In this document: positions 55,955 through 64,000 of the stretch, piece after piece
Position numbering within the stretch: the first letter of the stretch is position 1
Layout of the letters: every line of letters starts with the position of its first letter
Assembly (NCBI RefSeq): GCF_006334925.1
Contig: NZ_VDHJ01000005.1
Span: forward strand, 124,001-188,000
Source of the DNA: Corynebacterium tapiri
Lineage (GTDB): Bacteria; Actinomycetota; Actinomycetes; Mycobacteriales; Mycobacteriaceae
Direction: 5' to 3'
Length of the DNA: 64,000 nucleotides
Program-made: the position numbers and the translations under genes
The notes under the pieces: generated by a model
Database searches by the model: none
What the model was told of the DNA's origin: nothing
The model's input: the letters and a program-made list of their open reading frames with translations, nothing else

Positions 55955-56968
55955 TTACTCGGAATCCTCGATATCAGTCTCGATGAAGTCACCGGTCTCC
56001 GCGTCGTAGCCCTCCAGGACCGTCGGATCGAAGTCCTCCGGAGCGTCCTTGAGAGTAAGGCCAAGCTGGGACAGCTTGATCTTGACCTCGTTGATGGACT
56101 TCTGGCCAAAGTTGCGGATGTCCAACAGATCCGACTCCGTGCACTCAGCGAGCTCGCCGACGGTGTGGATCTCCTGGCGCTTGAGGCAGTTGTACGAGCG
56201 CACCGAGAAGTTCAGGTCCTCGATCGGCATGCTGTAGGAGGCGATGTACTCGGTCTCCTGCGGCGACGGGCCGATCTCAATGCCCTCGGCAGCGGTGTTG
56301 AGCTCGCGGGCCAGGCCGAAGAGCTCGACAAGGGTGCCGCCAGCGGATGCCATGGCATCGCGGGCAGTGATGGAGTTCTTGGTCTCCACGTCGAGGATGA
56401 GCTTGTCAAAGTCGGTGCGCTGCTCCACACGGGTGGCCTCAACCTTGTAGCTCACCTTGAGCACCGGGGAGTAGATCTGGTCAACCGCAATGCGTCCGAT
56501 CTCGCTGGATCCACCGGTAGCTGCCGGAACGTAGCCACGGCCACGCTCCACGATGAGCTCCATGTCGATCTTGGCCTGCTCATTCAAGGTGGCGATGTGC
56601 AGATCCGGGTTGTGGATCTCCACACCAGCCGGCGGCTGGATGTCGCCTGCGGTGACAACACCCGGACCTTCCTTGGACAGGTACATGACGACCGGCTCGT
56701 CAGAGTCGGAGGACAGAACCATTCCCTTCACGTTGAGGATGATCTCGGTGACATCCTCCTTCACGCCGTTGATCGTGGTGAACTCGTGGAGAACACCGTC
56801 GATCTTGATGCTGGTCACGGCCGCTCCCGGGATGGAAGACAGCAGCGTGCGGCGCAGCGAGTTACCCAGGGTGTAGCCGAAGCCCGGCTCGAGCGGTTCG
56901 ATGATGAACCGGGAGCGAGCAGAGTCGACGTACTCCTCGGTCAGCGTGGGGCGCTGGGAAATGAGCAT
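55955..56968 (-). CDS. rpoA: DNA-directed RNA polymerase alpha subunit
   Basis: 337 aa. The N-terminal assembly domain begins [16 protein letters not shown] and contains [23 protein letters not shown]. After a linker, the C-terminal domain (about 255-320) has the helix-hairpin-helix motif for DNA and activator contact ([26 protein letters not shown]). An acidic tail follows. Full family length. Confidence 0.98.
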   Translation of the reverse strand: MLISQRPTLTEEYVDSARSRFIIEPLEPGFGYTLGNSLRRTLLSSIPGAAVTSIKIDGVLHEFTTINGVKEDVTEIILNVKGMVLSSDSDEPVVMYLSKEGPGVVTAGDIQPPAGVEIHNPDLHIATLNEQAKIDMELIVERGRGYVPAATGGSSEIGRIAVDQIYSPVLKVSYKVEATRVEQRTDFDKLILDVETKNSITARDAMASAGGTLVELFGLARELNTAAEGIEIGPSPQETEYIASYSMPIEDLNFSVRSYNCLKRQEIHTVGELAECTESDLLDIRNFGQKSINEVKIKLSQLGLTLKDAPEDFDPTVLEGYDAETGDFIETDIEDSE

Positions 56969-57093
56969 GGTGTGAAACTCCTTTGTCGGCGACCGCTATA
57001 TGACGCCGGTAGAAGGTGATTGACGAGACAGGAATCGAGTGATTCCCAATTGCTGAAGCACGCTGCAAACAACGTGCCCAACAGTGAAGCGAT

Positions 57094-57699
57094 TTACTTC
57101 GAGTAAAGCTCGACGATGAGCTGCTCCTGCAGCGGAACGTCGATCTGAGCGCGCTCGGGCAGCTGGTGCACGAGGATGCGCAGGGTGGACGGAACGACCT
57201 GCAGCCAAGCCGGTACCACGGCGTCGGCCAGGCTGTCCTGGGCCTCTTCGAACCACAGCATCTTGCGCGACTTCTCGCGCACGTCGATGATGTCGTACTG
57301 GGTGACGCGGTGAGAAGGAACGTTGGTCTTCTTACCGTTCACGGTGAAGTGGCCGTGGGAGACGAGCTGACGTGCCTGACGACGGGTGCGGGCCAGTCCA
57401 GCGCGGTAAACCACGTTGTCCAGACGGGACTCCAGCAGGATCAGCAGGTTGTCACCGGTCTTGCCGGGGAGACGGTTGGCCTCCTCGTAGTAGCGACGGA
57501 ACTGCTTCTCCATGACGCCGTAGGCGAAACGAGCCTTCTGCTTCTCCTGCAGCTGCAGGAGGTACTCGGACTCCTTGATGCGAGCGCGGCCAGCCTGTCC
57601 CGGAGGGTAGGGGCGACGCTCGAAGGACATGTCGCCGCCGACGAGGTCAACGCGGAGACGACGGGACTTACGGGTAACGGGGCCGGTATAACGAGCCAT
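57094..57699 (-). CDS. rpsD: 30S ribosomal protein S4
   Basis: 201 aa. N-terminal MARYTGPVTRKSRRLRVDL and the S4 RNA-binding domain (LLILLESRLDNVVYRAGLA, ARQLVSHGHFTVNGKK) are diagnostic. No zinc-binding cysteines are present, so this is the Zn-independent form. It lies between rpsK and rpoA, with a 125-bp gap before rpoA in which I see no gene. Confidence 0.98.
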   Translation of the reverse strand: MARYTGPVTRKSRRLRVDLVGGDMSFERRPYPPGQAGRARIKESEYLLQLQEKQKARFAYGVMEKQFRRYYEEANRLPGKTGDNLLILLESRLDNVVYRAGLARTRRQARQLVSHGHFTVNGKKTNVPSHRVTQYDIIDVREKSRKMLWFEEAQDSLADAVVPAWLQVVPSTLRILVHQLPERAQIDVPLQEQLIVELYSK

Positions 57700-57721
57700 T
57701 GTTTCTTACCTTTTCCTTTCC

Positions 57722-58126
57722 CTAGACGCGGCGACGCTTCGGCGGACGGCAGCCGTTGTGCGGCTGGGGGGTCACATCCGAAATCGAGGAGACCTCGAGG
57801 CCGGCGGCCTGGAGGGAACGGATGGCGGTCTCGCGGCCCGAACCCGGGCCCTTAACGAAAACGTCGACCTTCTTCATGCCGTGATCCATAGCCTTGCGGG
57901 CAGCGTTCTCGGCAGCCATCTGCGCAGCGAACGGCGTGGACTTACGGGAGCCCTTGAAGCCGACGTGGCCGGAGGATGCCCAGGAGATCACAGCGCCGTT
58001 CGGGTCGGTGATCGACACGATGGTGTTGTTGAAGGTGGACTTGATGTAGGCGTGGCCCTGGGCCACGTTCTTCTTTACGACGCGACGGCCGGTACGGCGC
58101 GCGCCGGAACGAGTCTTCGGAGGCAT
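57722..58126 (-). CDS. rpsK: 30S ribosomal protein S11
   Basis: 134 aa. [40 protein letters not shown] and the terminal [15 protein letters not shown] are the S11 hallmarks. The start is 3 bp past the rpsM stop. Confidence 0.98.
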   Translation of the reverse strand: MPPKTRSGARRTGRRVVKKNVAQGHAYIKSTFNNTIVSITDPNGAVISWASSGHVGFKGSRKSTPFAAQMAAENAARKAMDHGMKKVDVFVKGPGSGRETAIRSLQAAGLEVSSISDVTPQPHNGCRPPKRRRV

Positions 58127-58129
58127 GTG

Positions 58130-58498
58130 TTACTTCTTCTTTCCTGCGATCGTCTTCTTCGGGCCCTTACGCGTACGAGCGTTGGTCTTGGTGCGCTGAC
58201 CGTGGACCGGCAGGCCGCGGCGGTGGCGAAGACCCTGGTAGGAGCCGATTTCAATCTTGCGGCGAATGTCGGCAGCAACCTGGCGGCGGAGGTCACCCTC
58301 GACCTTCCAGGTGGACTCGATGACATCGCGCAGTGCGGACAGCTGATCGTCGCTCAGGTTGTCCGTACGCAGGTCAGGAGAAATCTCGGTGCGCTCGAGA
58401 AGCTCCTTGGCACGGGCGGGGCCGATGCCGTAGATGTAGGTAAGTGCAACCTCCATGCGCTTATTGCGCGGGAGGTCCACACCAGCAAGACGTGCCAT
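58130..58498 (-). CDS. rpsM: 30S ribosomal protein S13
   Basis: 122 aa. [21 protein letters not shown] starts the protein (residues 1-21), with [26 protein letters not shown] at the rRNA-contacting end. First gene of the rpsM-rpsK-rpsD-rpoA-rplQ unit, separated from infA by 180 bp that hold a hairpin and no rpmJ. Confidence 0.98.
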   Translation of the reverse strand: MARLAGVDLPRNKRMEVALTYIYGIGPARAKELLERTEISPDLRTDNLSDDQLSALRDVIESTWKVEGDLRRQVAADIRRKIEIGSYQGLRHRRGLPVHGQRTKTNARTRKGPKKTIAGKKK

Positions 58499-58568
58499 GT
58501 GGCAAACCTTTCAGGTTACTGCGGTGGTTTTCTCCCCACTCGTCCTCGATTGCGTGAAAACAACGAGG

Positions 58569-58589
58569 CTCCGGCCACCGCGGCCGGAG
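58569..58589 (-). terminator. Hairpin between infA and rpsM
   Basis: Perfect 8-bp GC-rich stem CTCCGGCC / GGCCGGAG with a 5-nt loop; the minus strand continues CCTCGTTGTTTT. Either a weak terminator after infA or an attenuating hairpin in the rpsM leader. Confidence 0.5.
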
Positions 58590-58678
58590 GTCTAAAAGGT
58601 GTGCTGCAGCATGCACTGTCAGATCGCGTGTCGACGCTGCGAACGCTTACACACCCTGGGTGAGGAGGCGGTCTGGTT

Positions 58679-58897
58679 TTACTTGTAGCGGTAGACGATA
58701 CGGCCGCGGGTCAGGTCGTAAGGAGACAGCTCTACAACCACACGATCCTCGGGGAGGATACGAATGTAGTGCTGGCGCATCTTGCCCGAGATGTGGGCAA
58801 GAACCTTGTGCCCGTTGTCGAGCTCGACACGGAAGTTTGCGTTGGGCAGGGGTTCGATAATGCGACCCTCAACCTCGATTGCGCCTTCTTTAGCCAT
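58679..58897 (-). CDS. infA: Translation initiation factor IF-1
   Basis: 72-aa OB-fold protein. [20 protein letters not shown] (residues 1-20) and [25 protein letters not shown] C-terminus are canonical. The frame is open to 58981, but the ATG at 58897 gives the family start and length. It blocks the ribosomal A site during initiation. Confidence 0.97.
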   Translation of the reverse strand: MAKEGAIEVEGRIIEPLPNANFRVELDNGHKVLAHISGKMRQHYIRILPEDRVVVELSPYDLTRGRIVYRYK

Positions 58898-59015
58898 AAC
58901 CTCGTTCATTCCCAGCACCGATTCGGCACTGTTTCGTCTCACGTACAGGTAGGCCTTCAAGCTCAACTGCTTGAACACCAACTGACCACCTTAGTCTTAA
59001 GGCGCGCAAAAACAC

Positions 59016-59060
59016 AAGCCGCCGCTCCTACCCTTTCTCCCGGGCGGGGCGGCGGCTTTT
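59016..59060. terminator. Bidirectional terminator between ldt and infA
   Basis: AAGCCGCCG / CGGCGGCTT perfect 9-bp outer stem with a GC-rich interior. It is followed by TTTT on the plus strand and TTGTGTTTTTG on the minus strand. For the minus-strand genes it ends the L,D-transpeptidase transcript. Confidence 0.82.
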
Positions 59061-59077
59061 CCAGACCTACGTGCTGG

Positions 59078-59824
59078 CTAGAAGATGTAGACGGTATCGC
59101 CGATCTGCAGGTCGTCGAAGTACTTCACTGCGTCATTGTGATTGAGGTGGACGCAGCCGTTCGACAGCACCTGCGGGCTACCCTCATGGAAGGCGTGACC
59201 GTTGTTGGTGAAGTAGATCGCGAACGGCATTGGTGCGTTGTTGAACTCGTAGGAGATCTCATCGCGAACCTTGCGGGTCACGTGGAAGGTTCCGTTCGGG
59301 GTGGCGTCCTCTGGAGTCGGGGCGCCAGCCGAGATATTCACCGGACCGTAGGTGACTCGGCCATTGTCCTGCAGCCAGGAGATGCTGCGCTTCTGATCCA
59401 CGCACACATCCGCGCTCGCCGGGCAGGAACCGGTGTCAAAGCTCGGTGCCGGGGCGGGAGCCGGAGCCGGCGCTGCCTCGGGCTTGGGGGTGTGGCGCCC
59501 GACGATTCCCGGGAAGATGCCTTCCAAGATTCCGTCAACGAAAGTGACCAGCTGCTCAGACTGCATCGGGTTGAGGACGGCCGTTGCCTGGGAAACCAAC
59601 AGCTGGCGAGTCTGCCACGCCTGCTCCTCCGCCCCGGACGTCAAATCCTGACGCCATTGGTCCAGGTTGAAGTCAGGAGCAAACTGCTCGATTGCGGCCG
59701 CGGGATCACTCGACGTCTGCGCGGACGCTGTCGGCGCGAACACGACAGAAACGGACATGATAGCTGCTGCGGCACCTGCGGCTGCGCGTCGAATAGCGCG
59801 GCCTCCCCGAGTGGAAGTTTTCAT
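59078..59824 (-). CDS. Secreted L,D-transpeptidase (YkuD domain)
   Basis: 248 aa. A signal peptide of about 35 residues (TASA|QT) is followed by a helical N-terminal region and an Ala-Pro linker (about 118-128). The YkuD catalytic domain has His210 and the active cysteine Cys224 in SNGCVHLNHND. It forms 3-3 cross-links in peptidoglycan or attaches proteins to it. The N-terminus lacks a lipobox, so it is secreted rather than lipid-anchored like LppS-type enzymes. It sits between infA and map, where mycobacteria carry no such gene as far as I recall. Confidence 0.9.
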   Translation of the reverse strand: MKTSTRGGRAIRRAAAGAAAAIMSVSVVFAPTASAQTSSDPAAAIEQFAPDFNLDQWRQDLTSGAEEQAWQTRQLLVSQATAVLNPMQSEQLVTFVDGILEGIFPGIVGRHTPKPEAAPAPAPAPAPSFDTGSCPASADVCVDQKRSISWLQDNGRVTYGPVNISAGAPTPEDATPNGTFHVTRKVRDEISYEFNNAPMPFAIYFTNNGHAFHEGSPQVLSNGCVHLNHNDAVKYFDDLQIGDTVYIF

Positions 59825-59869
59825 AGCCCCTCAGTATAAGCGTTAGCTCATGAATTAGTGCGATCGGGG

Positions 59870-60661
59870 TTAGTCGCGGAGTGTCAGGATGCGCGGGCCA
59901 TGGGACGTTGCGGCCACGGTGTGCTCCCAATGGGAGGCGAAAGAGCCATCCAGGGTAACGACGGTCCAGTCGTCTTCCAGCACTCCGTTGTCGGCAGTGC
60001 CCAAGGCCAGCATAGGTTCAATGGCTAGGACCGAACCCTCCTGAATAATGGGGCCGCGTCCGGGGCGTCCTTCGTTAGCCAGGAATGGATCCTCGTGCAT
60101 GGTGCGCCCGATGCCGTGACCGCCATAACCATCGACGATGTGCAGCGTGACGCCAAACTTTTGTTCTGCCTCACGGGTGGCAACTTCCAAGGCATGCGAC
60201 ACGTCCGTCAAACGGTTGCCCGGAACCATGGCCTGCATGCCCTGGTAAAGGGTGTACTCAGTCGCCTTGTTCAATTTGTCGTGCTCTACGTCGAGGTCTC
60301 CAATACCGAACGTAAGCGCGGAATCCCCCACCCATCCATCCAGGGTGGCACCACAGTCGATGGAGACAAGGTCACCGTCGAAAAGCTTCTCCTCGTCGGA
60401 CGGGATGCCGTGAACAATCACGTCGTTGACGGAGGAACAGATGGAGGCGGGAAAGCCCTCGTATCCCAAAAACGTGGGGACTGCGCCGTGGGATCGGATG
60501 ACGTCCTCGGCGATTGCGTTGAGGTCCGCGGTGGTCATTCCCGCGCGGGCCTGCGTGCGCACCGCGGTTAGTGCCGCTGCGACTACTCGACCGGCAGCCT
60601 CCATAGCGTCGAGCTCACCGGGAGTTTTGGCGGGAATCTTTTTGGTGCGTCGAAAAGCCAT
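59870..60661 (-). CDS. map: Methionine aminopeptidase, type I
   Basis: 263 aa; removes the initiator Met from nascent proteins. Metal ligands are recognisable in order: [17 protein letters not shown] (two Asp), [15 protein letters not shown] (His) and AIEPMLALG (Glu), plus the C-terminal SHWEHTVA. The ATG at 60661 (MAFRRTKK) has AGGG seven bases upstream; a GTG at 60667 is a poorer choice. Downstream of adk in the secY-adk-map operon. Confidence 0.95.
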   Translation of the reverse strand: MAFRRTKKIPAKTPGELDAMEAAGRVVAAALTAVRTQARAGMTTADLNAIAEDVIRSHGAVPTFLGYEGFPASICSSVNDVIVHGIPSDEEKLFDGDLVSIDCGATLDGWVGDSALTFGIGDLDVEHDKLNKATEYTLYQGMQAMVPGNRLTDVSHALEVATREAEQKFGVTLHIVDGYGGHGIGRTMHEDPFLANEGRPGRGPIIQEGSVLAIEPMLALGTADNGVLEDDWTVVTLDGSFASHWEHTVAATSHGPRILTLRD

Positions 60662-60695
60662 ACTCACACCCTAAAAGACCCCGCCGGGCGTTGGG

Positions 60696-61241
60696 TTACT
60701 TGCCCAGCGCTTCAAGCACGCGAGCGTGAATCTCCTCGACCTCACCGACGGCGTCGATGTTGATAAGTGCCTCGCCGTAGTGGTCGATCAACGGTGCGGT
60801 CTCGTCGCGGTAGACGCGCAGACGCGTACGGATGGTCTCCTCATTGTCGTCGGCGCGGCCACGGGCCAGCATGCGCTCCACGACGACGTCCTCAGTCACG
60901 CGGAAGTTCAGCACGCCATCCAGCTTGAGGCCCTTTTCGGCAAGAAGCTTGGTCAGAATCTCCGCCTGCTCCACGGTGCGCGGGAAGCCGTCGAGAAGGA
61001 AACCGTTAGCGGCGTCCTCCTCCTCGAGGCGGGCAGAGACCATGCGAGCGGTGACGTCAGTGGGAACGAGCTCACCGGCGTCGATGTAGCTCTTTGCCTC
61101 AACACCCAGCGGGGTTCCCTCACCGATGTTGGCGCGGAAAAGATCTCCGGTGGAGATGTGGGGAACATTGAGCTTTTCAGCCAGGAGGGCAGCCTGGGTT
61201 CCCTTGCCTGCACCGGGAGGGCCAAGAAGTACGAGTCGCAT
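60696..61241 (-). CDS. adk: Adenylate kinase
   Basis: 181 aa short-form kinase. P-loop [22 protein letters not shown]-site [13 protein letters not shown] and [14 protein letters not shown] motifs. The LID is short and has no zinc cysteines, typical of actinobacterial Adk. Its start codon shares a base with the secY stop region, so the two are coupled. Confidence 0.97.
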   Translation of the reverse strand: MRLVLLGPPGAGKGTQAALLAEKLNVPHISTGDLFRANIGEGTPLGVEAKSYIDAGELVPTDVTARMVSARLEEEDAANGFLLDGFPRTVEQAEILTKLLAEKGLKLDGVLNFRVTEDVVVERMLARGRADDNEETIRTRLRVYRDETAPLIDHYGEALINIDAVGEVEEIHARVLEALGK

Positions 61242-62563
61242 TATTTCAACAATCCTTCGTAGTTGCTCTGCAGCAGCTGGGATTCCACCTGCTTAACCGT
61301 GGTCAGGGCCACGGACACCATAATCAGAATAGCCGTACCACCAAAGGCGGATGTACCCGCCTGGGTCTGGCCTACCCCCATGTCCATGGCGATGTTCGGC
61401 AGAACTGCAATCGCGCCCAAGTAGAGGGCGCCGACGAACAGGAGTCGGTTCATTACATAGCCCAGGTACATGGCAGTCGGGCGGCCGGGTCGGATGCCGG
61501 GGATGAATCCGCCGTACTTCTTCATATTGTCCGCTTGCTCGTTCGGGTCGTACTGCACGGAGACGTAGAAGTACGAGAAGAAGATGATGAGCAAGAAGTA
61601 CAGCAGGATGTACTGCCACGACGAGGGCGCCTGCAGCCACGCCATGACGTTGCGCTGCCACCAGTTATCTGGCGGGGCTGCCTGGTTCGAGTAAATGATC
61701 TGGGTAATCAGAACCGGCATGTACATCAGCGAGGAGGCGAAGATCACCGGGATCACACCGGCCTGATTCACCTTCAGGGGCAGGTACGTGGAGGAGCCAC
61801 CGTACTGACGGCGTCCCACCATGCGCTTGGCGTACTGCACCGGGATACGGCGCTGGCCCTGTTCGACGAAGACCACGCCAATCACGAGTGCGATCACGGC
61901 GAGGATAACCAGAGCGAAGACGAGACCGCCTGACTGAGCGAAGACGTTGGCGCCGTCGTTAGGCAGGTGGCTAGCGATGCCGGAGAAGATCAGAAGAGAC
62001 ATGCCGTTGCCGACGCCCTTCTCCGTAATGATCTCGCCCAGCCACATGATGAGCATGGCACCCGAGGTCATCACCATAACGATGACAATCAGGTCGAAGA
62101 TGTTGCGGTCTTCCACCAGCACCGGGAAGCCTTGGCCCAGCAGCTGTTCACGGTCCGCCAGCGCGACGATGCCTGAGGACTGCAGCAGTGCCAGCGCCAG
62201 AGTGAGGTAACGCGTGTACTGCGTCATTTTCGCCTGGCCGGACTGGCCTTCCTTTTTGAGCTCCTCAAACTTGGGGATCACCACAGTGAGCAACTGCACC
62301 ACGATCGAAGCCGTGATGTACGGCATGATGCCGATGGCGAAAATCGAAAGCTGAAGCAGCGCACCACCGGAGAAAAGGTTAATGAGCGAGAAAACGTTTC
62401 CGCCTTCTTCACCCAGATGGCCGAGGCGCGACTGAATCGCTGCGTAATCAACTCCCGGCGAGGGAATCTGGGCGCCGATGCGGTAGACGATGATGAGCGC
62501 AAGGGTGATAAAGATCTTCTTGCGCAGATCAGCGTCCTTAAACGCCTGAATGATGGCGGACAC
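61241..62563 (-). CDS. secY: Preprotein translocase subunit SecY
   Basis: 440 aa with ten membrane helices, the channel of the Sec system. Family motifs: N-terminal [20 protein letters not shown], the plug/TM2 region, [12 protein letters not shown], and the fifth cytoplasmic loop [13 protein letters not shown] needed for SecA action. First gene of secY-adk-map; the 255-bp gap before rplO holds its promoter and a terminator. Confidence 0.97.
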   Translation of the reverse strand: MSAIIQAFKDADLRKKIFITLALIIVYRIGAQIPSPGVDYAAIQSRLGHLGEEGGNVFSLINLFSGGALLQLSIFAIGIMPYITASIVVQLLTVVIPKFEELKKEGQSGQAKMTQYTRYLTLALALLQSSGIVALADREQLLGQGFPVLVEDRNIFDLIVIVMVMTSGAMLIMWLGEIITEKGVGNGMSLLIFSGIASHLPNDGANVFAQSGGLVFALVILAVIALVIGVVFVEQGQRRIPVQYAKRMVGRRQYGGSSTYLPLKVNQAGVIPVIFASSLMYMPVLITQIIYSNQAAPPDNWWQRNVMAWLQAPSSWQYILLYFLLIIFFSYFYVSVQYDPNEQADNMKKYGGFIPGIRPGRPTAMYLGYVMNRLLFVGALYLGAIAVLPNIAMDMGVGQTQAGTSAFGGTAILIMVSVALTTVKQVESQLLQSNYEGLLK

Positions 62564-62736
62564 GTAACCTCCTGACTCCCGCTGCCAGCATGTGCGGAAG
62601 TTCTTACGTTCGAGCCGAACTGCGCTACTTATGCCAAACCCGACTATCTACGGGATGCACAACACAGCACAACGGTGATCTAGGACGAACGTATCTTAAC
62701 AGCCTCCCTGGGCAAGCCCGAATGGTGGGCATAAAG

Positions 62737-62793
62737 AAAAGGCCCCGCACGGCCGGTGAGAGAAAATCTCACTCAGCAGTACGGAGCCTTTTT
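62737..62793 (-). terminator. Terminator after rplO
   Basis: Outer arms AAAAGGCCCCG / CGGAGCCTTTTT with an inner perfect hairpin GTGAGA-GAAAA-TCTCAC, 26 bp past the rplO stop. T-runs lie on both sides (minus-strand tail CCTTTTCTTT). It separates the S10/spc ribosomal operon from secY-adk-map. Confidence 0.8.
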
Positions 62794-62818
62794 AAGCTCC
62801 GAGGAAAAGCTAGAAGCT

Positions 62819-63268
62819 TTAAGCCTCAGTGACGGAGCCGCCAGCTGCCTCGATCTTCTCCACGGCAGACTTGGAGAACTTCGTTGCGGTGACGTTGAGA
62901 GCCACCTTCAGCTCGCCGTTGCCCAGCACCTTAACCGGCTGCTTCGGGCGGACGAGGCCTGCTGCAACGATGTCCGCAATGGTGACGTCGCCACCATTCG
63001 GGAAAGCCTTCTCGAGGTCGGCGACGTTGACGACCTGGAAAACGACCTTGTTCGGGTTCTTGAATCCCTTGAGCTTCGGCAGACGCATGTGCAGCGGCAT
63101 CTGGCCACCCTCGAAGGCTGCCGACACCTGCTTACGTGCCTTGGTGCCCTTGGTACCGCGGCCAGCGGTCTTGCCGCCCTTACCGGCTTCACCGCGACCA
63201 ACGCGGTGCTTCGGCTTGTTTGCACCCTTTGCCGGGCGCAGATCGTGGAGCTTGATGATCTCGCTCAT
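62819..63268 (-). CDS. rplO: 50S ribosomal protein L15
   Basis: 149 aa. [20 protein letters not shown], the glycine-rich [13 protein letters not shown] rRNA-binding stretch, and [20 protein letters not shown] are typical of L15. Six bp after rpmD. Confidence 0.98.
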   Translation of the reverse strand: MSEIIKLHDLRPAKGANKPKHRVGRGEAGKGGKTAGRGTKGTKARKQVSAAFEGGQMPLHMRLPKLKGFKNPNKVVFQVVNVADLEKAFPNGGDVTIADIVAAGLVRPKQPVKVLGNGELKVALNVTATKFSKSAVEKIEAAGGSVTEA

Positions 63269-63274
63269 GTTTAC

Positions 63275-63460
63275 CTACTCCCCTGCCACTTCTTCGACGG
63301 TGACCAGGTGGCGCACAACGTTGATCATGCCACGGGTGGCCTCGTTGTCCTGCTTGATCACGGTGTGGCGGATTCGCTTGAGCCCGAGGGAAGCCATGTT
63401 GGCCTTCTGCTTCGGGTTGGCGCCGACCAGGCCCTTAACCTGAGTAATCTTCAGTGCCAT
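63275..63460 (-). CDS. rpmD: 50S ribosomal protein L30
   Basis: 61 aa. [20 protein letters not shown] and [20 protein letters not shown] match L30. Between rpsE and rplO in the standard spc order. Confidence 0.97.
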   Translation of the reverse strand: MALKITQVKGLVGANPKQKANMASLGLKRIRHTVIKQDNEATRGMINVVRHLVTVEEVAGE

Positions 63461-63463
63461 TCT

Positions 63464-64000
63464 TTATGCCTCCTGCCCTGCGCGTGCACGCAGAATACGA
63501 GCCGGGGCGACCTCTTCGACGGACTTGCCGCGGCGAGCGGCAACCTCTTCGGGGCGAACCAGCTGCTTGAGGCCGTCCACGGTGGCGTGGACGACGTTGA
63601 TGGCGTTGTCGGAGCCGAGGGACTTCGACAGCACGTCTTGGACACCAGCGCACTCAAGCACCGGGCGGGCAGCGCCGCCGGCGATGACACCGGTACCGGG
63701 GGCAGCCGGGCGCATCATAACGACGCCGGCTGCGGCCTCACCCTGAACCGGGTGCGTGATGGTTCCGCCAACCATCGGGACGCGGAAGAAGTTCTTGCGA
63801 GCCTCCTCGGCACCCTTCTGGATAGCGGCCGGAACCTCACGGGCCTTGCCGTAGCCAACGCCGACCATGCCCTGGCCGTCGCCCACGATGACAAGAGCGG
63901 TGAAGCTCATGCGACGGCCACCCTTGACGGTCTTGGCCACGCGGTTGATGGTGACAACGCGCTCGATGTACTTGTCGCGCTCGTTGTCCTGGTTGCGGCG
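63464..64000 (-). CDS. rpsE: 30S ribosomal protein S5, 5' end outside the window
   Basis: Partial. The reading frame stays open to the window edge: codons above 63940 translate as [20 protein letters not shown], the known S5 N-terminal region, so the internal ATG near 63940 is not the start. [18 protein letters not shown] and VGGTITHPV plus the [18 protein letters not shown] segment are S5 hallmarks. The start codon and upstream rplR lie beyond the right edge. Confidence 0.97.
   Translation of the reverse strand, partial: RRNQDNERDKYIERVVTINRVAKTVKGGRRMSFTALVIVGDGQGMVGVGYGKAREVPAAIQKGAEEARKNFFRVPMVGGTITHPVQGEAAAGVVMMRPAAPGTGVIAGGAARPVLECAGVQDVLSKSLGSDNAINVVHATVDGLKQLVRPEEVAARRGKSVEEVAPARILRARAGQEA

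Noticed and set aside
58499..58678. Possible rpmJ (L36) between infA and rpsM
   Set aside because: No frame with the Cys/His pattern of L36 is present; only a GC-rich hairpin is seen.

Overview
The window is a high-GC actinobacterial chromosome segment, almost certainly from a Corynebacterium species. The gene order is the conserved Corynebacteriales block that I recall from Mycobacterium tuberculosis as roughly Rv3410c-Rv3461c: guaB3-guaB2-DUF5319-rsdA-sigD-whiB3-groEL1-groES-tsaD-rimI-tsaB-tsaE-alr, then glmM-rpsI-rplM-ESX-4-truA-rplQ-rpoA-rpsD-rpsK-rpsM-infA, then map-adk-secY-rplO-rpmD-rpsE. The divergent esrI / esrSR envelope-stress module next to guaA and the mycothiol-type arsenate reductase also point to Corynebacterium. 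No rRNA, tRNA, CRISPR array, transposase or prophage gene was seen.

1-6 kb is an accessory stretch. It holds two adjacent secreted proteins of unknown function, one with features of an aerolysin/ETX-MTX2-like beta-pore former. An arsC-acr3 arsenic pair follows, sitting behind folD-DUF3017, and then trmL and a flavin monooxygenase. 5.7-9.7 kb is a manganese island: a DtxR-family regulator diverges from a four-gene ABC importer across a palindromic operator candidate. 9.7-18.3 kb carries the mutagenic SOS repair set (dnaE2 and imuA'-imuB, each with a LexA-box candidate), interrupted by the methionine importer metQNI and an AMIN-like lipoprotein. 18.3-21.7 kb is esrR-esrS / esrI. 21.7-28 kb is guanine nucleotide synthesis (guaA, guaB3-like, guaB) with a PTS EIICBA transporter gene between guaA and guaB3.

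28-37 kb carries the DUF5319 gene, rsdA-sigD, whiB3, the CIRCE-controlled groES-groEL1 pair, the t6A synthesis genes tsaD/tsaB/tsaE with rimI, and alr. 37-55 kb is dominated by a minimal ESX-4 type VII secretion locus: esxU-esxT, a TIGR03931 accessory protein, eccC, eccD, mycP and eccB. A separate unit beside glmM encodes a small helical protein and a Cys/Pro-rich 500-residue membrane protein. The esxU unit and this second unit share a near-identical promoter block (GGAACC-N16-[CA]GTCAAAGA on the minus strand), so they are probably one regulon. A GH3 glucosidase gene has been inserted between rpsI and glmM. 54-64 kb is the ribosomal protein / rpoA / secY region, interrupted by an L,D-transpeptidase gene. 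rpsE runs off the right edge.

Genes are packed tightly with many ATGA/GTGA overlaps, and no gene-free stretch exceeds 300 bp. Intrinsic terminators were read directly from inverted repeats. All family assignments come from reading the translations; no database search was run.
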